This document shows, piece after piece, positions 52,070-60,869 of a stretch of DNA of 64,000 bases (positions within the stretch are counted from its first letter, which is position 1; every line of letters starts with the position of its first letter). Made by a program: the position numbers and the translations under genes. The notes under the pieces were generated by a model. It had not been told where the DNA came from, searched no databases, and saw only the letters and a program-made list of their open reading frames with translations. This DNA comes from Nakaseomyces glabratus (lineage: Eukaryota > Ascomycota > Saccharomycetes > Saccharomycetales > Saccharomycetaceae): NCBI RefSeq assembly GCF_010111755.1, contig NC_088963.1, positions 682,001 to 746,000 of the forward strand, written 5' to 3'.

Positions 52070-52413
52070 CTTTGTATATCTGTATTATTGACGTGTTTTT
52101 GATTTGTCCCTATTGCAACAGCTACTCAATTGACCAAAATTGTGTAGCAATAACAACTTATATGTGCTATGAGACCCTCCAAAGCTCTTCGATGAAAGAA
52201 ATTTTGAAAAAAAAAAGCGTCGACGAGAAATGTAGCGTTGTACGTGTTTCTTGCCACGGGGGTAATGTACGTACAGCATTACCATAATAAGCTCATCATC
52301 ATCTTTCAGTTTGAGTATCCCATATATTTGGAGTGGGTTCGGCCATCTCGGTAGCCACAGCGTATATAAGGGATGGTGACTGGGCAACTTATTACTGGTG
52401 AGTGAAGTGGACA
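52070..52413. promoter_or_regulatory. Divergent EGD2/MDM31 promoter
   Basis: A 344-base divergent promoter, ending in GTG-initiated codons that precede the MDM31 ATG. No motif was confidently assigned. Confidence 0.4.
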
Positions 52414-54171
52414 ATGATGCTGCGACGTTGGGTTTGCAATGCGAGCAATGCGAGCAGTGCGAGGTTGCGACTACCAACAAGGGTACCAGTCTGGTTGCCG
52501 GATGGTAGTCCAGCTCGATTGGCACATAGAGCACCAAACCAGCTGGTACCTGGTATGTCATCGTTTCAAATATGGTCAATACAGGTGCGATGGGCTAGCG
52601 ATAAGAATGCAGTGAGGAAGAGCATCAAGGAGAAGATTGCACAGTACAAGTTTATCACAGAGCGTGACAGGACTCTGGCGCAGACGTCTGGTTTGTTTGC
52701 CAAGCTGAGGATCAACACACGGTGGTTTCTGAAACGGTCCCTGAACAGGCCGTTCAATACCGATGATATCGGTGCTTTCATATCTTGGATTCTAGTGAGC
52801 AACTTCATCATCCTGCTGCTGTGGACTACGTCTTTCGTCTCTGTGATAATATATCTCCTGAATACTGTGTACGCACAGGAGTACGTAGCAGAGAAGATTG
52901 GTAACTACCTGACCAGGAACACCGCATTGTCTGTGGTTTTTGAGAGCGCTGTGGTGCCAGACTGGTCCTCGGGGAAGATCAGCTTCAAGAATGTTTTTAT
53001 ATCACGGAGGCCCAAAACCTCGCATAGTTTCACCAAAGGTTCCCAGAAGGAAGCGGCTCAGAGGGCGAAATTAGCACTGAGCGAAAGCCTGCTGGTGAAC
53101 CGTGAGGATTTCGACCACGGAAACTACACACAGTTCGATCTGACTCTTGACCAGCTGGATATCTCTCTTAACTTGAGGAAATGGATCAATGGTAAAGGGT
53201 TTATAGACGAAGTGATTATCAATGGGCTTAGGGGTATTGTAGATAGAACGCATGTGGTATGGAAAGCCAACGATGATCCCCGGAATTACAAGAATATAGC
53301 ACAGCCCGGTGATTTTGAGATTTCTAATTTTAAGATGAACGATGTACTGTTCACACTCTATCAACCTCAGGGGTTCAGGCCGTTCCAAGTCAGTATATTC
53401 AACTGTGAACTGCCACAATTGCGCAAACATTGGCTGTTCTACGATATATTGAATGCAAACAGCATGAGTGGCACATATGACAACTCGATGTTCACGATTC
53501 ATAGGAAATATAACACACTTGGCGACGGATCTTCAGAGTCGCCTGTGTCTCCCTGGAGGAAAGTGACACGATTCAGGGTGGATTCCCTGGATGTAGACCA
53601 TCTCAATGCGGGCATTGAGGGGCCATTCGGATGGATCACGGAAGGCAAAGTTAACATGATCGGTGATGTTCTTTTACCAGACAAGAATGCCGATTCTTTA
53701 CAACTCACAGAACTTTTAACGGAGATCAGTAACAGACTTATCAAACAGGCAAAGATGTATAATATCATCCCACAAAATAAAAGCGAGACACCGGACATAG
53801 ACCCAGACGATTACTTCATCATGGACTTCTCTCTAAAGTTAAACCACGTCAAGGCCACAGTGCCTTTGTTTGCTCCGGGGATGACGTACATCAACAACGC
53901 CTTGATCAGACCCATCGTCGGGTATATAAACTCCCACAGAACCTATATCCCAATTAAGTGCCGTGTAGTGAAGAAGATCGACGACTTTGAAGGATCTTGG
54001 ACCGTCTACGACTCATACCTGATGCAAGACCTCAGTGCGGAAGTGTACGATGCATTCGCAGTCTATGTAGCTGACGACCAACAACGCTCACAACGTATCA
54101 AGAAAGTGGGCTTCTGGTCTTTGCAAGTACTGTTACAGCTGATACTACTTAGCCTGGGGTCCATTGCATAA
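52414..54171 (+). CDS. MDM31: Mitochondrial inner membrane protein Mdm31
   Basis: Inner membrane protein needed for mitochondrial shape, nucleoid stability and lipid homeostasis. The 585-residue protein (from the ATG at 52414; the frame before it opens with GTG) has a basic, serine-rich presequence, a first membrane segment (about 125-155, ISWILVSNFIILLLWTTSFV) and a C-terminal membrane segment ending LQLILLSLGSIA. Between lies a large intermembrane-space domain. GC content is higher than in neighbouring genes, as also in PTH1 and LNP1. Confidence 0.93.
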   Translation: MMLRRWVCNASNASSARLRLPTRVPVWLPDGSPARLAHRAPNQLVPGMSSFQIWSIQVRWASDKNAVRKSIKEKIAQYKFITERDRTLAQTSGLFAKLRINTRWFLKRSLNRPFNTDDIGAFISWILVSNFIILLLWTTSFVSVIIYLLNTVYAQEYVAEKIGNYLTRNTALSVVFESAVVPDWSSGKISFKNVFISRRPKTSHSFTKGSQKEAAQRAKLALSESLLVNREDFDHGNYTQFDLTLDQLDISLNLRKWINGKGFIDEVIINGLRGIVDRTHVVWKANDDPRNYKNIAQPGDFEISNFKMNDVLFTLYQPQGFRPFQVSIFNCELPQLRKHWLFYDILNANSMSGTYDNSMFTIHRKYNTLGDGSSESPVSPWRKVTRFRVDSLDVDHLNAGIEGPFGWITEGKVNMIGDVLLPDKNADSLQLTELLTEISNRLIKQAKMYNIIPQNKSETPDIDPDDYFIMDFSLKLNHVKATVPLFAPGMTYINNALIRPIVGYINSHRTYIPIKCRVVKKIDDFEGSWTVYDSYLMQDLSAEVYDAFAVYVADDQQRSQRIKKVGFWSLQVLLQLILLSLGSIA

Positions 54172-54521
54172 CTGTAAATAGCAACAACACAAATATAAGC
54201 AGAGCTAACTATATACATGACTATATCGATGACTATCGACGGGGTTGTCACCGACGAAGAAGGGACAGCCATAATAAATTGAAGAAAGTTTCATTAATTA
54301 AACCATTATAACAAGGTAGTATAAAAGGGGCATTGTAGTTCTAGTTTTAAGAGTCAGTATAACTCTGATCACAGGACGATATATCCATTAATTGCTTGAT
54401 ACTTTGACACTCTATTTTTTTTGGTAGCTGCTAGGGAGACTATCACTACAGGCCCGGTGAATTAAAGAAGAAGTTATTGGTAGTAGAAAGGACAAGAAAC
54501 CTCAACTACTCATTTGTTGAT
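54172..54521 (+). promoter_or_regulatory. NVJ1 upstream region with TATA box
   Basis: TATAAAAGGGG at 54319-54329 combines a TATA element with a stress-type AGGGG core about 200 bases before the NVJ1 ATG. Confidence 0.55.
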
Positions 54522-55247
54522 ATGACTAGACCACCAGTTTTGCAGTACGGTATACCATTTGGTGTAACGGTGGGGGCGTGGAAGAGTCTCCGGAAGTATC
54601 TTGGGCATCGGATGCCTTACTCCTCTTTGCATGAACCAAGCCAGTTTGAACAATGGGCAGATGACTTTTTTGTTCCCGAGACGTTGCAGGAGAAGATAAT
54701 CGAGCACATACCGGAACCAGTGAAGCACAACAAATTGAGTGAGTTGTTTGAACAGGTGACACAGCGCTTTTTTGATATGGACACTAGATTATCAATTATT
54801 ATGCTTATAGTGATTGTGCTCGCGCCGTTACTAAGTCCGAGCAGAAAGGAGACACATGAAAATTGCAATGACAATGAAAATGAATTACAACAGAGCACAG
54901 CGGAGGAGCGGCTAAAGTCAGCAGAGACAACAGCTGTTGATTTGGACGAGCAAGAAAAAGAGATACATATGGAAGAGATTGAAGACTCCACGGTCGTGGC
55001 TGTCAAACTGCCAGTTGCAACAGCAGAAGAGGTAGAACTAATGCATGAGACCTTTGGCGCAGTGCCGGCACTCAAGAGAGAACCAAACCCGTCTCATACA
55101 GCCTCTTCCAGCTCACTCGACTCTGCTAATTCAAAACTGTCGAGAGAAAGCCCCCGAGTACCACTACAAGTATCGCCTGCTAAGGCCTGCAACTCCAATG
55201 CACAGATAAATAATTTCCAAGCATACTCACAACCTTTCACCTACTAA
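54522..55247 (+). CDS. NVJ1: Nucleus-vacuole junction protein Nvj1
   Basis: Outer nuclear membrane protein that binds vacuolar Vac8 to form nucleus-vacuole junctions, used in piecemeal microautophagy of the nucleus. The 241-residue protein starts at the ATG at 54522 (MTRPPVLQYGIPFG, like S. cerevisiae MTRPPLVRGIFSLG), because the frame upstream opens with TTG. It has a membrane segment (LSIIMLIVIVLAPLL), an acidic region, and a C-terminus QVSPAKACNSNAQINNFQA then YSQPFTY, close to the S. cerevisiae Vac8-binding end. It is about 80 residues shorter than S. cerevisiae Nvj1. Confidence 0.88.
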   Translation: MTRPPVLQYGIPFGVTVGAWKSLRKYLGHRMPYSSLHEPSQFEQWADDFFVPETLQEKIIEHIPEPVKHNKLSELFEQVTQRFFDMDTRLSIIMLIVIVLAPLLSPSRKETHENCNDNENELQQSTAEERLKSAETTAVDLDEQEKEIHMEEIEDSTVVAVKLPVATAEEVELMHETFGAVPALKREPNPSHTASSSSLDSANSKLSRESPRVPLQVSPAKACNSNAQINNFQAYSQPFTY

Positions 55248-55893
55248 AAAATGTATACTACCACAGAAATACCCATGTGCATAGAGCAGAACATCTTTCT
55301 AACTCGTTTTATAATATTCCTAATTAGACTAAACTTGAAATATAAAAGTGACGCCAAAAGTAGTTTTTGCTTAATTTCTCTGTAAACTTTTTATAATTAT
55401 ATGTAAAGGAAACGCCCAAGTTAGAAAAAAGACCATATACTAACGATTAAATCCAATTTCTATGACAAACTTATAATATGTTCCCGGGAAATATCAATAT
55501 CTTCCATTGAGTGCATCCTATTATCATACTTTTGTACGCAAAATGCATATGCTGTACGTACTACACTATCTGAAAAATTTTCGATGAGCTCTGCGATGCC
55601 CAAGTAGCATGATGAGCACTATAATGTATGCGATGAGGTGAGATAATAGTGCTCTGGGCTTCTGGTTGTTACCGATATTGGATAGTTACTCTGCTCTGTA
55701 TGGTGTGGTGCCAGTTCTTCATATAACATATTTGCGCTGGTCTAGCTAGTTTCTAATTTTTTAATAGATTGAGCTTTTAGCAACTTGTACTGGTAGCACA
55801 CAATTGCATACTTTTTAACAGGATAGGCCACGTCTGAATATATAGCAGCATTAGCCTATATTAGCTAGGAATATTTGCAAATCTTACCAGATA
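55248..55893 (+). promoter_or_regulatory. UTP9 upstream region with RRPE and PAC
   Basis: TGAAAAATTTTC at 55571-55582 (RRPE) is followed directly by CGATGAGCT at 55582-55590 and a further GCGATGAGGT at 55630-55639 (PAC). This is the classic ribosome-biogenesis promoter pairing and fits UTP9. Confidence 0.8.
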
Positions 55894-57522
55894 ATGTCTC
55901 AAATTGCATGCTTTTCAAAGGATGGTCTGACTTTTGCCTATCAGGCTGACAGGTCTAAGAAGAATACTATAGATCTGTACCCATTGGATCCAGAAAACAA
56001 CTACATGATCAACAGTTCTCTTGTGAACAATATCGACTGTGAGTCCAACGACCTAAAGATAAGTGAGCTGAACTTTTATGGATGGTGCTACAACGAAATA
56101 GCTAATGGTTCGACAAAAACGAAGAGGAGGAATAGTGATGATGCTGGGGTTATTTCTACTACCTCACATGAGAACTATTTTGTCAATGTATATGGTACTT
56201 CTAAGATAGTGGTTTACACACAAACAGGTAAGGACATTGTAAATATACTCAAAAGCAAAGACAGTATAATCGGCATGGCTACTGATGGTCCATTTATTTG
56301 GGTCCTTGATGAAAATATGGTAGCAAAGAAATTTCATTACAACCAAAGCAAACAGCAGAAATCATTCACGTTCAGCGAAGGTAGAGATTCCAATGTCAAG
56401 AACTTCGAGGTCCTGTATCGGGATGAAAAAACATTTTACATAGTGATATTCACCGAAGATAAGGTTTACCTAATTGACCCAAGCAAGAGAAGAGCTGTTA
56501 CCAAACTGGTGTTAGAAATAGGCTACTATAGCCATGCAGAATTTCTAAACAATGGTGAATATCTTGTCTTGAGTAACTCAGAAAATCTTCTAGTTGTTGA
56601 TTTTGAATCAGGCAAGGAAGTCTTTAGGTGGGAAACAGAAGCTGCCTTTAAATTTAAAGTTATTAAGGACTTTGTTTTCGTGTTGACAGGTAATGATAAT
56701 AGTATAGACGTGTTCAAATTTGGAGAGAAACAACCTACACGCAAGATAGTTGCAAGTTCCTCTACAATTATAGACTTTGAGCATACTTCAGGGGATAACT
56801 TACTGGTTGCTTGGCTAAATGTAAACGAACCTAATTTTAAGAAACTTTCACTTGGCGACATCAACTCTGCAGGCTCCATAATCGATGTCAATACTTCTCA
56901 ACACGATGGTACTGATTTGTCTGAAGATAATATCAGCGTCGCAGGTAATGAAGACAGTTCTGAAAAGGAAATAACTCAAAGACAGAAAATAACAAAAGCA
57001 GGTCAGGATAAGATCAGTCAAGAACTACTAACTGCACTAATTGAAGGTGAGGATAAAGAAATTATTGAAATTCTAAACCTACCAACCTGGTCAAGTGATC
57101 GTATATCCAACTTCTTGAACAACAAAATTGAAGAAAATGACCAAGCGGTGAGATTATATCAATTAGTAGCAGATGAGATAGAAAAGGATCCATGGTCTGA
57201 CAACGCAACGCTTCCTGTATGGCTAAAATGGATTTTATTGATCAAAGGCAAGGATATGAACATTTCCAATGATAAGAAGACAAGAAAGCAAACAAGACAC
57301 TTAAAGTCAGCATTAAGAACTTCATCCACCACATTGCCAATATTATTAGGTATACAAGGTAGATTGGAGATGTTGAAGACACAAGCTAAGTTAAGGAAGG
57401 AATTGGCGGGGATTCAATTAGAACAAGACGATTCGACAACAACAGAAAACAACATTACTTATGCAGATGGTGAAAGTGATAGCTTTGTTGACGCAGCAGA
57501 ATATGTGGAGGCTAAACAATAA
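55894..57522 (+). CDS. UTP9: UtpA complex subunit Utp9
   Basis: Subunit of the UtpA/t-UTP complex of the small-subunit processome, acting in pre-rRNA transcription and 18S maturation. The 542-residue protein (S. cerevisiae 575) has an N-terminal beta-propeller-like region (about 1-330), a charged linker, and a C-terminal helical Utp-type domain (ISQELLTALIEGEDKEIIEI to RHLKSALRTSSTTLPILLGI). Follows NVJ1, as in S. cerevisiae. Confidence 0.92.
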   Translation: MSQIACFSKDGLTFAYQADRSKKNTIDLYPLDPENNYMINSSLVNNIDCESNDLKISELNFYGWCYNEIANGSTKTKRRNSDDAGVISTTSHENYFVNVYGTSKIVVYTQTGKDIVNILKSKDSIIGMATDGPFIWVLDENMVAKKFHYNQSKQQKSFTFSEGRDSNVKNFEVLYRDEKTFYIVIFTEDKVYLIDPSKRRAVTKLVLEIGYYSHAEFLNNGEYLVLSNSENLLVVDFESGKEVFRWETEAAFKFKVIKDFVFVLTGNDNSIDVFKFGEKQPTRKIVASSSTIIDFEHTSGDNLLVAWLNVNEPNFKKLSLGDINSAGSIIDVNTSQHDGTDLSEDNISVAGNEDSSEKEITQRQKITKAGQDKISQELLTALIEGEDKEIIEILNLPTWSSDRISNFLNNKIEENDQAVRLYQLVADEIEKDPWSDNATLPVWLKWILLIKGKDMNISNDKKTRKQTRHLKSALRTSSTTLPILLGIQGRLEMLKTQAKLRKELAGIQLEQDDSTTTENNITYADGESDSFVDAAEYVEAKQ

Positions 57523-57839
57523 AGCAAATGGGTATATAATAATTTTACAAATTACCCTAGTAAATGGCATTTATACTATTTCTTAGTAGACAGTATCTTT
57601 AATTTTATTTAACAAAAACATATTAGTATTTGCATTTTAAAATTCCTTATAGCTTATAGAAACTTATTGTTCAGCACACCAATATTGTCATCACTTGTGA
57701 GCTCGAAATTCAAATTTGTGAATGGCATCACCTAAAAGAATGCAATAACAAGCGATGTGACAATACTAATGAATCATCGATAGAAAAGCCATCTGAAAGC
57801 AAACTACTAAAACTAACAATTTGCGTTTTGTCAGAATAA
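57523..57839 (+). promoter_or_regulatory. UTP9 3' flank and MFM1 upstream region
   Basis: AT-rich, 317 bases. Here synteny switches from the chromosome VIII-like to the chromosome XVI-like block; no repeat or tRNA marks the junction. Confidence 0.4.
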
Positions 57840-59033
57840 ATGCTGCTAGTGAACCGGGCTATTACACTCAACCTTGTTAAAAGATGTTGTTGGCGAAGCA
57901 CAATGTTTATGACACCTAAAAGGTTTTTGGGAACATCAGAGGAAGAGAGTACCGCAGCATTACTATTACAGAAGAACCTTATCCAAAGGAATAATATGCT
58001 TTACGGCCATGGTTCAGGAACTATTAGGTGTACGGTGTTTGATGCTGGTGGTAACATAGTCTCTCCTGCATTAGATATAAAGAGAGAAGAATTGGTTGCA
58101 AAGCATGGTCTTCTGCCGAGAGACCTTAGAAAGATAGAGAAATCTAGGAAGAATGACTTGGTTCCAAGTTTTTTGGTGAGGAAGAACGGAATCCTAGTCA
58201 GCTTGGCCACTATCAAAACGCTAATCAAACCAGATATGGTAATTGTATTTGACTCATTTGGCTCATTAAATTCTACTTCACATAAGGCATTCCTGAATAG
58301 CCTAAAGCTGAGGCTACAGAACTTAGATATGGTAGAGCTGAAGAAAGATCCGTTACCTTATGAGTTCAGAGCCCTAGAATCCATTTTCATTTCTGCACTT
58401 TCAAACTTAACAAGTGAGATGAACGTTCAAGTTACTATTTGCAAAGGAATATTACAGGATCTTGAATACAGTATAACTAGAGATAAGTTAAAGTTTCTTC
58501 TTGGTCAAAACAAGAAACTAAGTAACTTTTACAAAAAGACTGTACTAATAAGGGATATGCTAGATGATCTGCTTGAACAAAGCGATGTGCTATGCTCAAT
58601 GTATTTAAGCGATTTAAAAAACGGTGTAGAACACAAAGATGATGACCACTCGGAGATAGAGATGCTCCTAGAGACATATCATAACCATCTCGATGAAATT
58701 GTACAAATCACAGAGAATATCATTTCTAATGTCAAGACTACAGAAGAAATTATAAACATTATCCTGGATTCAAACAGAAATCAGCTGATGCTTTTGGGTA
58801 TACGGTTCAGCATAGGTATGCTATCTCTTGGAGGACCGATTTTTATAGGATCATTATACGGTATGAACCTGGAGAATTTTATAGAAGAAACCGACTATGG
58901 TTTCATTGCAGCCTCCGCCATTGGTATGATCTCATTGGGAGCACTGTACTTCTACAGCATAAAGCACCTACACAAATTGCAAAAAATGTCCTTGTTCAAC
59001 TACACAAATTATGCTAGAGACGTCAAGAAGTAA
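57840..59033 (+). CDS. MFM1: Mitochondrial inner membrane magnesium transporter Mfm1 (Lpe10)
   Basis: CorA/Mrs2-family protein that works with Mrs2 in mitochondrial Mg2+ uptake. The 397-residue protein has a basic presequence, an N-terminal matrix domain starting CTVFDAGGNIVSPALDIKRE, a long coiled coil, and two C-terminal membrane segments. The signature YGMN follows the first (GSLYGMNLENFIEETDYGF). MRS2 is the close paralogue; GRX5 and PDR12 downstream fix this as the MFM1 locus of S. cerevisiae. Confidence 0.93.
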   Translation: MLLVNRAITLNLVKRCCWRSTMFMTPKRFLGTSEEESTAALLLQKNLIQRNNMLYGHGSGTIRCTVFDAGGNIVSPALDIKREELVAKHGLLPRDLRKIEKSRKNDLVPSFLVRKNGILVSLATIKTLIKPDMVIVFDSFGSLNSTSHKAFLNSLKLRLQNLDMVELKKDPLPYEFRALESIFISALSNLTSEMNVQVTICKGILQDLEYSITRDKLKFLLGQNKKLSNFYKKTVLIRDMLDDLLEQSDVLCSMYLSDLKNGVEHKDDDHSEIEMLLETYHNHLDEIVQITENIISNVKTTEEIINIILDSNRNQLMLLGIRFSIGMLSLGGPIFIGSLYGMNLENFIEETDYGFIAASAIGMISLGALYFYSIKHLHKLQKMSLFNYTNYARDVKK

Positions 59034-59424
59034 ATTGTTAAAATGAAACAGTATGTTGGATTTAGTCTTTTGGTTCAGTCTAAAGAAGGTGTTGAAAATT
59101 CAGTTAAACACAATAAAATGTTAGTTAATATTCTAAATTCTTACAAATTTATATATATCATAAATAAATAAAAATTGCATTCCCGTTCACCATAGTTTTA
59201 ACCATTTATCATCGATATTGTTCATTATCAGTGAAGTCATCGGAAGTCACCGCAAAGTCATCGGATTTCTGAAATTTCATTATTAATCAAACAACGAGTT
59301 TACACATAAAAGAACAATATTATTCAGAAAGGCTAGTCGACATCATTATTAAAGCTTTATCAGCCAGGGATAATAATACTTTGGGGATCCACGAGTTGAT
59401 AAGAGTTTTATTTGGAAAAGGGCA
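59034..59424 (+). promoter_or_regulatory. GRX5 upstream region with short repeats
   Basis: AAGTCATCGGA occurs at 59234-59244 and again at 59255-59265, with a related GTCACCGCAA between. The repeats may be a transcription factor array; the factor is unknown. Confidence 0.45.
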
Positions 59425-59874
59425 ATGTTCGCTACAAGATTATTAGGAAAGAGTGCTTTATTGGGCACCACCAGTACTAGGATGGTGTTCAGGTCACAAA
59501 TGGCACGTTACATGAGTACTGAGACCAAGAAAGCTATTGAAGGTGCTATTGCATCTGCTCCTGTTGTTCTATTCATGAAAGGTACACCTGAGTTTCCACA
59601 ATGTGGGTTTTCTAGGGCCACCATCTCGATGCTTGGTCAGCAAGGTGTTGATCCAGAGAAGTTTGCCGCATATAATGTCTTGGAAGACCCAGAGTTACGT
59701 GAAGGTATCAAGGAGTTTAGCAACTGGCCAACCATTCCACAGCTGTATGTTAACAAAGAATTTATCGGTGGTTGCGATGTTATCACTAGTATGGCCCGTT
59801 CTGGTGAATTAGCAGATGTACTGGAAGAGGCAAATGCATTAGTACCAGAAGAGAAAGAGGAAGGAACTGACTAA
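59425..59874 (+). CDS. GRX5: Monothiol glutaredoxin Grx5
   Basis: Mitochondrial matrix glutaredoxin that transfers [2Fe-2S] clusters from the scaffold Isu to later acceptors. The 149-residue protein has a mitochondrial presequence (about 1-30), the CGFS active site (Cys60-Ser63), VVLFMKGTPEFPQ before it, WPTIPQLYVNKEFIGGCDV with the cis-Pro, and the GG glutathione-binding turn. S. cerevisiae Grx5 is 150 residues. Confidence 0.97.
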   Translation: MFATRLLGKSALLGTTSTRMVFRSQMARYMSTETKKAIEGAIASAPVVLFMKGTPEFPQCGFSRATISMLGQQGVDPEKFAAYNVLEDPELREGIKEFSNWPTIPQLYVNKEFIGGCDVITSMARSGELADVLEEANALVPEEKEEGTD

Positions 59875-60869
59875 TTGACATTCATGTAACACACTTACTC
59901 TACCTTTTCCGCTAACTGTTTGTTCTGATAAGGGTATAAGAGTTCGAATTTTGTTTTAGCCGATGGATCTTTTCAGCTTTAATACATCAAGGATTTCATT
60001 TTGAAAGATAACCACACCTTATTCTTACTGTACCTGGCCCAGCGATAAGGTATACTGACTAATAGTTTTTTTTTGCTGCTGTATTCTCATGCCTTTAGTC
60101 TTGTAAATAATTGAGATCTCTATTTACAAACTCCGCTCTTTGACTTTCAGGTGTTTTTAATTGCATAGTCCCTTGAAAAGTCACAGAGTTGAGAACATAT
60201 TTATTTTATTTTATTTTTGTTTAATAATCAAGTAATTAAACTAAGAGCCACTGCTCATTTGATCGAATCGCGATGATAAACAATCACTTTATTTTAGGAA
60301 GTGCCATCTATCTTGTTGTTAAACAAGATAGCTGTAACTCAACCTCAACAAATATAATTGAACGCAATAAACCAAGATAAGACTTATGATAGCTCTTGAC
60401 TACTTAAGGGACAAACTATTGTGAATAAATCAACGATAATACCTTTATATTTTACTTGTGCTTCCTAGCAACGGATGAGATGCAAAAGTAGTAAAAAAAT
60501 AGCGAATAATACGTCCCAAAGTCACATGATAAGTTTTTGTTTGGAATCAAAATATTGTGTATCAAACAGGGTATTATTTATTGGAATATAATTTATAATC
60601 ATGTAAAAAAGGATTTAAAATTTATTAGTAAATTGGAATCTATAACAATTATTGTATTGAATTTATAAAATATATCTAGTGAAAAATATCCTTGTTATTA
60701 AGCATTATTCGATGCATTCAAAGCAAATGAAATAAAAAAAAAGTCAAATTGTTGCTGCCTTCTGGGCGCATTGAAGAAGACTGCAAGCAATTATAGGTAT
60801 TTTCTTTTGAATTAAAATATAATCATGATTTCTATTTTTAAAAGTCATTAGTTAGGTGAAAGAAAGAGT
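59875..60869. other. Convergent intergenic GRX5/PDR12 with hairpin
   Basis: A nearly 1-kb AT-rich spacer between convergent genes, long for this window. CTATCTTGTT (60308-60317) and AACAAGATAG (60322-60331) form a perfect 10-bp inverted repeat with a 4-base loop. GCGATGA occurs near 60270. No gene, tRNA or LTR is recognised. Confidence 0.5.
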
